Shown here: positions 23,638 through 35,445 of the stretch, one piece after another
How the letters are laid out: each line of letters starts with the position of its first letter
Position numbering within the stretch: position 1 is the first letter of the stretch
Assembly: GCA_039583875.1 (NCBI GenBank)
Contig: CM077162.1
Span: 166,551,220-166,615,219 of the forward strand
Direction of reading: 5' to 3'
Source: Platanthera guangdongensis
Taxonomy: Eukaryota > Streptophyta > Magnoliopsida > Asparagales > Orchidaceae
Length of the DNA stretch: 64,000 nucleotides
The notes under the pieces: generated by a model
What the model saw: only the letters and a program-made list of their open reading frames with translations
Database searches by the model: none
What the model was told of the DNA's origin: nothing
Position numbers and translations under genes: made by a program

Positions 23638-23849
23638 GGAGAATTTTTCTCCGAGTGTAGGAGCTTTTGACTCCAAGATTGTAGGAAGTTTCATCTTCCG
23701 AGTGTAGATCCGCTTTGTGGATCGAGATTGTAGGAACGTTGTTCCGAGGCGTAGTATTGGTTTTTCAATCTGAGATAGTGGAGTAGCCGAGTCTAGTTTA
23801 TTGCTAGATCGGTGAGGGAAAGTGGATGTACCCAAGATTGGGGAACCAC
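23638..23849 (+). other. S leader: tandem mini-hairpins and conserved terminal hairpin
   Basis: Six inverted repeats at 22-26 nt spacing: GGAGAA/TTCTCC (23638-23652), GGAG/CTCC (23660-23674), GGAAG/CTTCC (23684-23699), GATCC/GGATC (23707-23723), GGAAC/GTTCC (23733-23745) and GTATTG/CAATCT (about 23755-23773; GGATTG/CAATCC in the 3' LTR). Linkers read GAGTGTA or GAGATTGTA. Then GTGGATGTACCC...GGGGAACCAC at 23822-23849 forms a nested GTGG/CCAC, CCC/GGG hairpin shared with V and W. Confidence 0.75.
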
Positions 23850-23987
23850 TATAAATCTTGCTTCGTCTATGATTGATTGGTAGATAGTTCTGTGCTAGAT
23901 CTAAATTTTTCATTCCGCAAAAAGACGCACATCTCACTTATTCACCCCCATCTAGGTGATTTAGGCAGACAACTAATAACTTTCAAT

Positions 23988-24000
23988 TGGTATTAGAGCC
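23988..24000 (+). promoter_or_regulatory. Primer-binding site of S
   Basis: TGGTATTAGAGCC, two bases after the LTR; one mismatch to the canonical Met-tRNA site. Confidence 0.85.
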
Positions 24001-24069
24001 AGGTTGATCATTAAAAGGTTAACACCTTGATCAGATCCTTATATAGTTGTCTTTTGAGATCTACCAAAC

Positions 24070-26373
24070 ATGGACAAAGCTAAAGATTTTGCCAAGCTTC
24101 CTTTGTGCACCAAGAATAATTTTCCCATATGGAAAGAGAGAATAAAATTTTTTATGGAAGCTGTGAATCCTAGGATCTTCATGATAGTTGAAGAAGATCC
24201 TTACATTCCCATGATAGTCTCCACAATAGATCCAACCAAGAAAGTTCCAAAGAAACTAATGGATCTGGATAAAGACGAGATTGCACTTGTGTCATTAGAC
24301 AAAAAGGCCAAAAACATTATAGCAAGTGCAGTCGATGAATCCATGCTGCAAAACCTGATCCACTGCCAGTCTGCAAAGGAGATGTGGCAGTCTATAGTTA
24401 CCTTGATGTAAGGTACAAAAGAAGTGAGGGATGATAGAAGGTCCCTTCTAAATCAAAAGTATGAAGCCTTCCGATAAGAAAACAAGGACACCATTACTGA
24501 TACATTTGAGAACTTCTTCAAGATTGTAAATGACCTAAGGGTCTATGGCAGAGTCTTCACTAAAGGAGAATTAAATGACAAGTTCTTGAGATCCCTAACT
24601 AAGAAATGTGATAACAAGGTCTGTGCCATAAGAGAGTTAGGAAAACTAGCCGAGACAGACCCACAAAATCTCTTCGGGAAGCTTATGTCATATGAGCTTC
24701 AACTTAATACCAGAAAGGCTGAAGAAGAGAAGAGTAGGTCTGCATTCAAAGAGAAGTCTGTTGCTTTAAAGGCAGAAACCTCAAAGAAATCAAAGGCTGT
24801 TCCTCCTGCTCCAGCTCAAGAAGTAAGTGAAGAAGAAACATCGGAGCCAAGTACCTCAGGCTCTGAGCTATCTGAAGGAGAGTTCTCACTACTCTCACGA
24901 TAGTTCAAGAAATTCTTGAACAAGAAGAAGCACTGGAAAGGCAAGGATGCCTCTTACAGAAGATCACGACGTGATGGTGATCGTCAAAGAAAAGGCTCAA
25001 GTAGCCACGACAGGTATGCTCCTAAATAGAATAAACATATTTCTACTGACATTGTTTGTTACTGCTGTAATAAGCCAGGTCACGTCATTGCTGACTGCCC
25101 CCATAAGAAAAAGGAGGGTGGAAGAAGAGAGGAAAAGAAGTCCTCATACAATAAGAGGAGGACAGAGAAGAGCCTAATAGACAAAAAGGGCAAGACTCTT
25201 AGTGACTCCGACTCATCAGAGTCGAGTGAAGAAGAAGAAGCCTATTTTGCGCTCATGGCTCAGACAGATGACGAACAAGAGCCCCAGTTTACTGGGAAGG
25301 TAAATTCTCACACTCCTCTTTCAGATTCTGAAGTTTTTGAGCATGATCATGAGGATAGCTCTTCTGACGATGAGTCTGAACTTATGGCCCAGTACAAGGA
25401 GTTGATCATGGCTTACGACAAATGTCGTCGAGTCGTGAAAACTCAGGCTAAAGAGATAAAGTCTCTTAAAGCTGAAGAGAGCATCTTGAGAGATGAAGTC
25501 GCCAAGACTGACTCAATCAACGAGAACTTCAATAATGCTATTGAAGAATATAAGAAGGCTCTTGAGCACCTTGACCTTAAAGATAAAATCATCAAAGAGT
25601 TAGAAGAACAACTCGACGCTGAAAAGAAACTTGTTGAAAGCTTCTCAAAGCCTAAGACTGTTCTTCCACTCATTGCTGAATTCTAAGCTAAGGCCAAGGG
25701 TACAAGACTAGACCATGAAGAAGCTTCTTGTAAGTCTTCTAGGAGAAATAAGGCTCAACGGAAGAATAAGGCCGCCAAAAAGGCCTTGGCCAAAGAGAAG
25801 GGGAAAGCCCCTCAAGATCAGACTTCTTTCAAAAAGGTCATATTTCCATCAAATGAGTTTGATATTGACTCATCATACGGACACTTTGCTAGACCTACCT
25901 ATGTAGAGCCAAAGTCCCATTATCAAGGATGGACTCACCCAGAAATTTGGTGAAAGTGTCTTTAAGGCACCTTATGAAGAAGTGATTCTTCAGAGCTATG
26001 ACCCTTTCAATCATGGTCATAACTTCAAGAAGGCACCAAAGGCAAATCCTGCTGTAGAAAAGCCAGTGAAGGAGAAAAAACATGTGATTGTCATCATCAT
26101 GAAGCTTCTTCCTCCAAGAATGCTGCCCCTGCTAGACCACAATTCCAAAAGGTCAAGCAGGAGAACATAAGACAAAGATACAATAGATTTGACTGTTGGT
26201 GCTGTGGCAAAATTGGTCACTTTGCCATCGATTGCTAGTTTAATCCTAGAAATGCTGCAACCCCACATGTTGGCAATATGAGAAAGACCACTCCTAATGC
26301 TAATATTCGTAGGGGGAGTGTTCTAACCCGATACCAAGGACCCAAACATATTTGGGTTCCTAAGGCAAACTGA
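24070..26373 (+). pseudogene. gag: S gag
   Basis: ATG 24070 opens MDKAKDFAKLPLCTKNNFPI, the Sirevirus gag N-terminus. Blocks in order: capsid-like domain (WKERIKFFMEAV, LLNQKYEAFR, LNDKFLRSLTK), the IRELGKLAETDPQNLFGKLM segment, an acidic linker, first CCHC knuckle (CYCCNKPGHVIADC), an acidic stretch, a coiled coil (about 25380-25670), a conserved FKKVIFPSNEF region and a second knuckle (CWCCGKIGHFAIDC). Stops include TAA after TLM (24409-24411), TAA after EAFR, TAG near 24901 and TAG after the second knuckle, with shifts near 25940 and 26160. The frame ends at VPKAN, TGA 26371-26373. Undamaged relatives are 670-760 aa, about twice the usual copia gag. Confidence 0.85.
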
Positions 26374-26379
26374 TTGTGA

Positions 26380-27365
26380 TTGCAGGTATGTCCAAAGGCC
26401 ACCAAAATGCCAATCTGGTATTTGGACAGTGGTTGCTCTCGGCATATGACCGGGACTAGAAGCCTACTTCAGAACTTCTCTCCAGTCTTGAACGGACCAA
26501 AGGTCATCTTTGGAGGTTCAGACCGTGGAATCACTAAAGGCTATGATATGATTACTAACGGTAGTGTATCTTTTCCAGATGTAGCTTATGTTGAAGGATT
26601 GAAACACAATCTTATAAGCATAAGCCAACTCTGTGATAAAGGATACATAGTTGAGTTTCACGATGATAAGTGCTTGATAAAATCTGTTGACAATATGGAA
26701 ACGATTCTATCCGGCACTCGAAGCAGAAACATATTTTGCTTAAATTTTATTTGTATAGACTCTTCTATACCAGTGTGACTTTTAGCAAAAGATAGTACAT
26801 CTCTTGGTGACCAATGACACAAGAGACTAACACATATTAATTCCAAAACTATTAATAAATTATTTTCAATGAACTTAGTACATGATGCCCCAAATGTCAA
26901 GTACGTCAAAGATAGACCTTGTCATATATGTGTAAAAGGCAAGCAAACAATGATTACCTTTAAAAGTGTTATCGACAAAGATTCTAATAGATGTTTACAT
27001 CTACTGCATATGGACTTGTTTGGTCCACTACAAATTAGAAGTTTGGGAGGTAAGGATTATACGTTAGTAATTGTTGATGATTACTCGCACTTTGCGTGGG
27101 TGTTTTTTCTGAAACACAAGTCAGATACCTTCGACATCCTTACCAATTTTGTCAGGCAAGTCCAAAATGAATACAACTGCTCCATAGTCAAAATCAGAAG
27201 TGACAATGGAACAGAGTTCAAGTCTGGAGACATGACAGAATTTTGTGAAAGCTTGGGTATCTTTCATGAGTTTTCCTCTCCTCGTACTCCACAACAGAAT
27301 GAAGTGGCCGAGAGAAGGAATAGAACGCTCATAGAGGCCTGCAGGACCATGTTGTATGATGCCTC
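26380..27365 (+). pseudogene. pol: S pol, protease and integrase (first part)
   Basis: Opens as QVCPKATKMPIWYLDSGCSR after the gag stop, so the protease Asp (LDSG) is at once visible. The pre-integrase zinc region (HKRLTHINSKTINKLF ... CHICVKGKQT) and integrase core follow: HMDLFGPL, VIVDDYSHFAWVFFLK, IRSDNGTEFKSG, SSPRTPQQNEVAERRNRTL. TGA codons interrupt at 26776-26778 and about 26815. There is no ATG at the frame start; a CAG acceptor-like site precedes it. Cut at 27365 by the solo LTR, in the middle of ...LYDAS. Confidence 0.85.
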
Positions 27366-28411
27366 TGTTGGGTTTCTCTATGAGAATGGCACAATACTTG
27401 TGCACGCAGCGGAAGAATACAAACATCAAGAAAACCCAAAAGAGATGGGATCGGGCCATGGTAGTTGAATCAAGAAGTTAACATACAACTAGGCAAAAAT
27501 TACCTCGGTGGCGTTGAGTCACAACTCAACGGAGATGCTCCAAGCTTCATCTTCTTGCTAGTGGCGAGTTCTACGTGGAATGATATCCACGTCTCTGCAG
27601 AAATCCACACGAGCGGGAGAACACCGATTTTCGTCGCACGGATAATCGGGAAGGAGAGTGACCACACCTTGCTATTCCACAGACTGCTAGGTCCGCGCCA
27701 GGGACAGCAACGCCAGCGACGATCGCCGGAGAGGAGGAGGTCGACGGAGCGAGCGCGGCGGCGGAACGGTTCCGTCGGCGGGTTCGGGATCGGAATCGGC
27801 GGAACGAACGGCGAACGGTTTCGTCTTGGTTTCGATTGATCAACAAGCCTATTCCCGAAAAACCCTAAGTGTATATTTATACCAAAGGCGTAAATAGACT
27901 TAGGAATATCGCTATCCGCAGACCACCCAAAATAGGGTTCCAGAATCGGCGAGAATCATCTAGCAGATTCGGTGAGAATCAATCGGCGAGAATCACCTAG
28001 CATCGGCGAGAATCAGTCGGCGAGAATCACCTAGGATCGGCGAGAATCAGTCGGCGAGTATCACCTAGGATCGACGAGAATCAGAGTACAATACTCGACG
28101 ATTCTCACCGAACGCGGGTTGACGATACTCGTCGATCAGCGAGAATCAGAGATCCAATCCTCGACGATTCTCGTCGACCCTCGGTCGACTATTCTTACCA
28201 ATCCTTTAAGGCAACATTTGCCCAACCCGAAGATCCTTTAAGGCAACACTTTGCCCATAACCCTATTTAGGTCGGTGATTGGTAACCTTTACCAACACAG
28301 TCAATCATCCAACTTCTCCACATCTCTTATGTGCGACCCTGCAGGCTCATATCACGTTTGCAGTGAGATTACATGTTTGACCACTTCTAGATCACCATGG
28401 TAACTCCAACA
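27366..28411. repeat. Solo LTR of an unrelated element, inserted in S pol
   Basis: 1046 bp with TGTTGG...CCAACA ends, flanked by perfect TSD GCCTC (27361-27365 and 28412-28416). The integrase frame resumes on the far side. It has a TATA-like TATATTTATACC near 27869 and an array (27945-28190) of CGGCGAGAATCA units, followed by partly inverted copies. No interior, PBS or coding sequence, so recombination between two LTRs removed the rest. The ends differ from the TTTCA ends of the Sireviruses around it. Confidence 0.88.
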
Positions 28412-30594
28412 GCCTCACTACCAGAATATTTCTGGGCTGAAGCCGTCAATACTGCTTGCCACATGCAAAATCGAGCACTCATAAACAAGAACCACGATAA
28501 GACACCTTACGAACTTTAAAGGGCAGGAAACCAACTGTCTCATATTTTAGAATTTTTGGTTGTAAATGCTTCGTGCTTAACAATGGTAAGTATCATACTA
28601 CCAAGTTCAGCGAAAAGAGCTTTGAAGGTATTTTTGTAGGGTATAGTAGCCATAGTAAGGCTTACATGATATTTAATAGAAAAACACTGGTCGTAGAAGA
28701 ATCAATACATGTTGTATTTGATGAGACGAGCTTGCTGAAAGGCAACTCTTCTAGTGCGCTTACTGAAGATGCAGGTACAAAGTTGAATGAACTCAGCTTG
28801 GATGAAGCATCTGAAGACAAAGGTGAAAAGTTCATCAAGATCCCACTCCAAACACCATTGGAGAGGCCGATGATCAAGATGAAGAAGGAGTCCAAGTTAA
28901 AGAAATCACTCCGGTGATTGAAGATAATCCAAATGCAAGGACTCTAGAGCTCAAACATCTGAAGTTTCACCCCATGGAACAGATCATAGGAGATCCCTGG
29001 GATGGTGTAGAACTCGTAGAGGTACAACTAATGAGAATCTATATTTAAGGTTTCTCTCGCAGGTTGAACCAAAGAAGTTTGAGGAAGCAAACTCAGACAC
29101 ATTGTGGATAATGGCGTTGAAAGAAGAACTAAATCAGTTCAAGCGCTGCAAAGTATGGAAACTTGTTCCAAGACCCAAAGGTAAAAACGTCATCGACACA
29201 AAATGTATCGACAGGAACAAGATGGATGAGGATGGAACGATCATAAAGAACAAGGACAGACTCGTCGCGAAAGGATATCGTCAAGAAGAAGGAATCGACT
29301 TCGACCAGACATACGCTCTAGTGGCAAGACTGGAGGTAATAAGATTATTCCTAGCATATGTTGCACTCAAAGGCTTCACTATCTATCAAATGGACGTGAA
29401 GTCTGCCTTCCTTAATGGCGACATAAAGGAAGAGGTGTATGTGGAACAACCTCTAGGTTTTGTTGATTCTAACTTTCCTGATTACGTTTATTTATTGCAT
29501 AAAGCCGTATATGGTCTGAAACAAGCTCATCGAGCTTGGTATAAGACGCTGTCTAGCTTTCTACTTGAGAATAAGTTCACAAGGGAAAAGATAAACAAGA
29601 CATTATTTCTTAGGGAAATAAAAGGCAAGATTTTGCTAGTGCAAATCTATGTCGACGACATTATTTTTGGCTCTACTGATGACAACCTCTGCAAGAAGTT
29701 TCAAAACTTATGCAAGGGAAGTTTGAAATGAGCAGTATGAGCGAGCTGAAGTATTTCTTAGTGCTTCAAGTGAAACAATCTGAAGATGGAATTTTCATCT
29801 CGCAGACCAAGTTAACCAAAGAGCTGATTAAGAAATTCAGAGTGGAGAACGCAACCTCGATGAGGACTCCAATGGGTTAAACTATGTATCTGGACAAGGA
29901 TGAAAAAAGAAAACCTTTTGATGAAACCAAGTACAGAAGCATAATTGGATCCTTGCTCTACCTTACTGCCAGTAGACCTGACATAAAGTTTTCAACATGT
30001 GTCTGTGCTAGATTTCAGGTGAATTCTAAGGAATCTCACTATGCTGCTGCAAAGAGGATCTTGAGATACCTTAAAGGTATGCCAAATCTTGGCTTATGAT
30101 ACCCAAGAAGTAATGATAGCGAGCTAATTGGTTTTTCAGATGCAAATTTTGCAGGGAGAAAAGACGACAGGAAAAGCACTTCCAGGACATGCCAATTCTT
30201 TGGAAGAAGGCTTATCTCCTGGAGTAGCAAGAAGCAGAACTGTGTAGCAATCTCAACGGCTGAGTCAGAGTACATCTCTACAGCCAGTTGTTGTGCACAA
30301 CTGCTATGGATAGAGAATCAATTTGAAGATTATAATATGAAGTTCCAGAATATCCCATTGTTTTGCGACTCTTTCAGCGCAATTGCAATATCCAATAACC
30401 CAGTCTCGTACAGCCGGACAAAGTATATAGAGCTACGTTATCACTTCATCCGGGAGCATGTGGAGCATGGGGACATAGATCTATAACATGTCTCTACAGA
30501 CAGGCAGATTGCAGACATTTTCACGAAGCCGCTGGACGAGACCAAGTTCTCGTTCTTCAAAACAAAACTTGGAATGCTCAATAAAGAAGATTAG
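28412..30594 (+). pseudogene. pol: S pol, integrase C-terminus, RT and RNase H
   Basis: Resumes with LPEYFWAEAVNTACHMQNRAL, then a frameshift near 28515. NNGKYHTTKFSEKSFEGIFV continues the integrase C-terminal region. RT is open for 210 codons (29102-29731), containing [40 protein letters not shown] and the catalytic YVDD in [14 protein letters not shown] shift follows at about 29700. The RNase H blocks are DMKFSTC-like, FSDANFAGRKDDRKSTS and STAESEYIS, then YVS-like to the TAG at 30592-30594 after KTKLGMLNKED. In the RNase H part, Trp or Gln codons have become stops at several places (for example 29878 and 30097). Confidence 0.85.
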
Positions 30595-30689
30595 AGAAGA
30601 CGGACTTTCAAGAAGGATCAAAGTTCAAGGATTTGTCAAAAGTTGGAATTATACAAAATTCCGACTCCTCGACTCAAGTAAGAAGCAAC

Positions 30690-30895
30690 CTACTCGAGTA
30701 AGAAAATGACCTACTCGAGTAGTCCACTTGATCTACTCGAGTAGCAGAATGACCTACTCGAGTACCTCAACTCACCTACTCGAGTACTTCAGCATACCTA
30801 CTCGAGTACTTCCAGACACATCTACTCGAGTACCTCATTTCATCTACTCGAGTACCTCATTTCATCTTCTCGAGTAATATCAACTCACTCGAGTA
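30690..30895. promoter_or_regulatory. Second S palindrome array, between pol and aORF
   Basis: Ten copies of CTCGAGTA, mostly CTACTCGAGTA, in 205 bp, the same motif as the S LTR array. Begins about 95 bp after the pol stop. No LTR sequence accompanies it, so this is not a stray LTR copy. Confidence 0.88.
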
Positions 30896-31013
30896 TATGC
30901 CGGGACATTTTTCTTCCTGATTCAAATTTTCTTATACGCAACCCGAGGCTTATGCCGCCACTTCTAAGGTATGATTCCATCATTTTTCAATTAATTAGAC
31001 ATAAACCTAGGGT

Positions 31014-31022
31014 TATATAAAT
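31014..31022 (+). promoter_or_regulatory. Putative internal promoter TATA box for S aORF
   Basis: TATATAAAT, 119 bp downstream of the second array and 137 bp before the aORF ATG at 31159, the same order as array-TATA in the LTR. Confidence 0.5.
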
Positions 31023-31158
31023 CAGAAATTCCATCAATGTCCTACACGAAATCATTTCCGCTCTCGTGTAGACGACTATCTCTTTGCCTTCCATCACCAA
31101 GCTGTAGAGCCGCGCCATTTCTTTCTCCCCGACGAAATTTTCCAAGGGTTTCTGAATC

Positions 31159-33355
31159 ATGGCCGCCTCTTCAAAAATTAGCGTTGGTTCCGAATTGGTT
31201 GCTGCCGGGATTGCCGAACGTTCCGACGACTTTCATAACCTGATGATCCTACTCGACACCGATGGACTCAACTTCATTCTTCAAGAACCCTGTAGAATCC
31301 TCTTTCCAGAAGTTTCCGAGTTCTTCAAAAATGTCAAAGTTAAGCGCCATGGTGGTGTTCTCAAATCAAAAGTCAAAGGTATCAAAATCAAGCTAACAAA
31401 AACTTTAGTATCTCAACTTCTTCGATTGCCGGTTGTAGACGAAGACGATGATCTTGGGGAAGAAGAATCAGACAGAACTTGCTTGTTCTGTGGTATTTCT
31501 ATAGCTGCTCAGTACATAAAGAGGTTAGATATGAATGCTGAAGGAAAGTTATTGGTTGACATCATTGGAAAGGTCCTTCTATGCAGAACCAACTCTATCA
31601 GAGACATTCCTCTTTACTTCTTTGACATCATGCAATCCATAGTCTGCATGAAGAGTTTCTAGTTTGGCATGATGATCCTGGACAAGATTAAAGACATCAT
31701 TAAATCTCCTAATTATGCCAGAATCATCTCTCTAATCCTCCATGAAATCAACCCAGAGATCTTCTGTTTTTCTAAAGGGACTATACTTCACCACATGTAG
31801 AAAGTCTCTACTTCCTCCATACAAAGATGAGAGTTAAAACTACAGAATCCCTCTCAGGCTGCAAAGGTTTCAGAAGTACCAGACACAGAGGACAGGACCC
31901 CATCTCCCTCTCCATCTCAGGTCCCCAGCTCCTCTGGTACACCTATTGAGGGGGAGCCTGTTCCTTCTATCCCAGCAAGGATTCCTACCACTCCAGAAGT
32001 AACTTCTCCTCTACCTCAGACTCCAGCTGAGATTCCATCTGATCAACAACTTCAAGAAACTCTACTCTCCACAGAAGCTGCTATCAATGAGATGATAGAA
32101 GAATTGACTGCAAATGATCTTCCTACTCCTCTCTCTCCAAAGGAAGCTATAACTGATATACCACCAGAGTCTCCGGTTCAATCTCCAGCACATACTCCTT
32201 CTCCAGCAAAGTCTCTTGCTGCACACCAAGTGCAGGATGAGACCATTGTCCTTGATGATGAGCTATCCCCTGAGCCAGCTGAATCTCCTTTAAGGAATCT
32301 GGACTTCTCCATACCCTCAATCACTGATGAAGGGGATGTCCTACTTCCCACTATAAGAGCAACAAGCTCTGTCACCATTACAGAAATAGCTCCATGGGTA
32401 GCTCCTCCTCCTCCAGTTCCCTCTTCTAGTGCTCCTCCTGCTACTACTGCTGCTTCAAACAAAAGATTTGATGACTCAAGTTGTTCTTCTGCTTTAAGAA
32501 CAGAGAACCTACTTTGATGCTTCTATTAAAGCTGTTACTGATAAAGTCACTGCTTTGGAGACTGAGATGAGCAGAGGATTTGTAGAAATCTAATATAACA
32601 CTGAAAAGCTTAGACACCTTTTCCAAATTGGTGGGAAGGCTCTAGACCACACTATTACTAGTGTTGGTCAAGTGATGGAGCAAGGTGTAACCCATGCTGA
32701 CAATCAGATTGAAATGGATAAAAGAGTTGAAATTACAAAGATGAAGATCTGTGAAGAGGTTGGTATTTTCAAAGAAGATGCCACCTCTAAGCTATCTGTT
32801 GAGGTCAGAAAGGGGGAGAGTTTGGTGAAAGAATACTTTAAAAATTCAGATGCTGCCAAACAAGAGTTTTGGAAAGCCAAAATGACAGAAATCCATGATG
32901 ATGTCTTAGCACAAATTCAGAGTGTCAAATTCCATACATATGACACTGCTGTCTGGATGCACAGTCAAATTCTTCCTGAATTTGCTGCTGATCCAAATAT
33001 TATTCCTCATCATCTCAACCCCCTAGCTGCTGCTGCTCCTGCTCATCCTCTGCAACCTACTTTCTCTCCCAGACCTGAAGGCCAAGAAGGCCCTCCTCCA
33101 TACTCTTATGCTTAAATCTGGGAGGATGACCCTGCAGATATTTTTATTTAAGCTCCTCCTAAGATACAGACTTCAAGAATGAAAAGAAAATATGGTGAAG
33201 GTCCCTCTACAAGCAGGTCCAATCCAGTTTCTGATGCTGATAAGAGGAAAACTCCAAAATTTATAGAAATCTGGTCTCCCACCTCTAAGTCTCTCATCTT
33301 GGATACTCTCAAACTTGTTATGGACTACCATGAAAGCAGGAACATTCATTACAGT
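31159..33355 (+). pseudogene. S aORF (additional ORF downstream of pol), N-terminal and central part
   Basis: ATG 31159 opens MAASSKISVGSELVAAGIAE, with an N-terminal domain similar in layout to V aORF (FFKNVKVKRHGGVLKSKVKG, LVSQLLRLPVVDEDDD, LLVDIIGKVLLCRTNS). It stops at TAG 31660-31662, and the same frame continues with further stops near 31800. A long Pro/Ser/Glu-rich linker runs to about 32460. A frameshift near 32510 leads to a helical region (32672-33115) and the C-terminal KFIEIWSPTSKSLILDTLKL motif. Element V cuts it at 33355; the last 48 codons lie at 46543-46686. The domain is not a known enzyme. No signal peptide or membrane segment is visible. Confidence 0.75.
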
Positions 33356-33501
33356 TGTTGGGTACATTGGTTTAAATGTACCTGATTTGAAGAAGCCTCA
33401 CCCAACTCAATGATATACATCAAAATGTATTTGATGTATTTTGAGTTACTTGTGTAGGTTAAGTATTTGCAGGAATAAAGAAGAAAAGTTTCTAAGTCCA
33501 T

Positions 33502-34441
33502 GTGTCGACACCCACAGGGAAAGTGTCGACACTTAAGAAGACTAGTGTCGACACCCAGACAAGCAGTGTCGACACTTGGAGTCATTGTGTCGACACCAGG
33601 GATGCAGAGTCGACACCAGACAGAAAGTGTCGACACAAGGAGCTGTGTCGACACTCAATGAAGTAAAGCCAGTTAAGCTGTGTCGACACTTAACAGTTGT
33701 GTCGACACCCAGTGAAGCTGTGTCTACAACAGAAAGTGTCGACACTTGGAGCTGTGTCGACACTCAGCAAAAGTCAGCACTTGAAGTAAGTGTCGACACT
33801 CAGAACAATGTGTCGACACACAACAAAAGAGTCAGCACTTGAAGTAAGTGTCGACACTCAGAACAATGTGTCGACACACAACAGAAGAGTCAGCACTTGA
33901 AGTAAGTGTCGACACCCAGAACAATGTGTCGACACTCAGCTGAAGACTCTACACTTGAAGAAAGTATCGACACATGGAGCTGTGTCGACACTTAGCAAAG
34001 AACAGCAAGATCAACAAAATATTCTAAGTACAAGTGTCGACACTATAGGAATGTGTCGACACTCAGCTGAAGTCTCAACAGAAGAATCAAGTGTCGACAC
34101 AAGGAGCTATGTCGACACTCAGCAAGTATCTACACTGAAGACATGTGTCGACACCAAGAAGCAGTGTCGACACTTAACAGATTCAACACATGAAGATGTG
34201 TCGACACAAAGGAGATGTGTCGACACTTAGAAGAATTCAGCAAAACACTGAAGTACAAGTACTTGTGTCGACACACATTATCAGTGTCGACACATAAAAA
34301 AGAAATGGTGTCGAGATAAAGAATCAACAACACAAGGAGTTGTGTCGACACCTTGTAGGCTAGTGTCGACACTTAGACATCTTGTGTCGACACTTGGACT
34401 ATAAGTGTCGACACTTAAAGACAGAAAGTCTCGACACTTAC
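33502..34441. promoter_or_regulatory. V LTR palindrome array, GTGTCGACAC type
   Basis: About 30 exact and several near-exact copies of the 10-bp palindrome over 940 bp, average spacing near 27 bp. Variants such as AGAGTCGACAC and GTGTCTACAA are scattered. The 3' LTR copy of the array is at 44566-45503. It ends about 130 bp upstream of the TATA box. Confidence 0.93.
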
Positions 34442-34571
34442 AGACAGTTAGAGAATTTTCAAGAATTGACTGGATGACTTGACAGCTGCCGTTCCAGCCG
34501 GTCTACAACACCTGTCAGAGATGTCAGAATTCAATTATGAACCGGACCAGCCGGTTACCATGAAGAAGGCC

Positions 34572-34580
34572 TATAAATAG
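34572..34580 (+). promoter_or_regulatory. V LTR TATA box
   Basis: TATAAATAG, flanked by GGCC; same site in the 3' LTR at 45637-45645. Just upstream is an inverted pair AGCCGGT / AACCGGACCAGCCGG (34495-34560). Confidence 0.75.
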
Positions 34581-34970
34581 GCTCATACAGAGGTTAAGTA
34601 AGGGGTTGATATATAGTAGTTCACAGAGTTGTTCAAGTTATTGATCAAGTATCAAAACAAGAAGATCTAACTGTCCAAGTGCAGATCTAAGAAGTTGGAG
34701 AGAGAGAGCTCCATCCAAGAAATCAGTCGTTGGAACTAGGCTGAGAAGAATGGTTCAGATTTATTCTGAATTCTAAGAAGCAGAGATCAAGGATCAACTG
34801 CAGAAGGAGTCAATCTTATTGAGTTCTAATTTCAAGAAGCTTTGAAGAAAGCTAAGTCAGATTGAGTCCAACTGAGTTCTTCCAAGAACTCATCAAGAAG
34901 CTCACAACTTATCTCTCTTTCATCTAAGTTGTTGAGTTTATACTTTTTGTATACATTTTATCTTGTAGGA

Positions 34971-35274
34971 TCCTTTGGATTTGAGTCTTGTAAGCCTGTA
35001 ATTATAAAGGCTGAGTGTAGGGCTTGAGAGCCTGAGTGTAGGAGAGTGAAATCTCTGAGTGTAGGCCTTGGTGGCTGAGTGTAGGCCTTTGGGGCTGAGT
35101 GTAGGCCTTTGTGGCTGAGTGTAGGCTTTGTGGTAAAGCTGAGTTGTAGGGCCTTGGGCCTGAGGTGTAGGAACCAGTTTGGGTTCTGAGACAGTGGAGG
35201 AGTTTGGCCGAATCTAGTACACTGCTAGATAGGCGAAGGGGGAAAGTGGATGTACCCAAAGCTTGGGGAACCAC
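34971..35274 (+). other. V leader: about nine tandem mini-hairpins and terminal hairpin
   Basis: Units joined by TGAGTGTA linkers, each a small inverted repeat: AGCCT/AGGCT, GGCT/AGCC, GAGA/TCTC, three GCC/GGC units, GCTTT/AAAGC, GGCC/GGCC, GAACC/GGTTC. The GTGGATGTACCC...GGGGAACCAC hairpin follows at 35247-35274. Same place and linker style as in S but with different stem sequences and more units. Confidence 0.72.
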
Positions 35275-35445
35275 TATAAAACTCTGTGTCTGCTGTGATT
35301 GTGATTTGCTGTGTATGCTGTGTGTTTGCTGTGATAAAATAGTTAGAATTCTGTGATATTAACTGATTGCTGCCATAAAAAGTCAAAAAGAATTTGGTCA
35401 CCTATTCACCCCCCCTCTAGGTGTTTAGGTACTATATCTTTCAAG

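Larger units (their letters stand above)
22040..23985 (+). repeat. 5' LTR of S
   Basis: 1946 bp, TGTTGGGTATTGTATCC...AATAACTTTCA. Conserved 5' arm (to about 22360), TACTCGAGTA array, promoter, GA/CT-rich leader, hairpin cluster. Confidence 0.93.
33356..35443 (+). repeat. 5' LTR of V
   Basis: 2088 bp, TGTTGGGTACATTGG...TATATCTTTCA. 5' arm, GTGTCGACAC array, TATA box, leader, hairpin cluster. Confidence 0.95.

Noticed and set aside
30690..30895. Second S array as a leftover solo LTR or internal LTR fragment
   Set aside because: No LTR arm, promoter or leader sequence accompanies the motifs and the spacers differ from the LTR.
33556..33842. ORFs such as CRHQGCRVDTRQKVSTQ-type in V LTRs
   Set aside because: Produced by the GTGTCGACAC repeats read in different frames.
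33502..34441. CRISPR-like array (short repeat with spacers)
   Set aside because: Repeats are 10-bp palindromes with variable spacing inside an LTR, present in both LTRs, in a plant genome; no cas genes.
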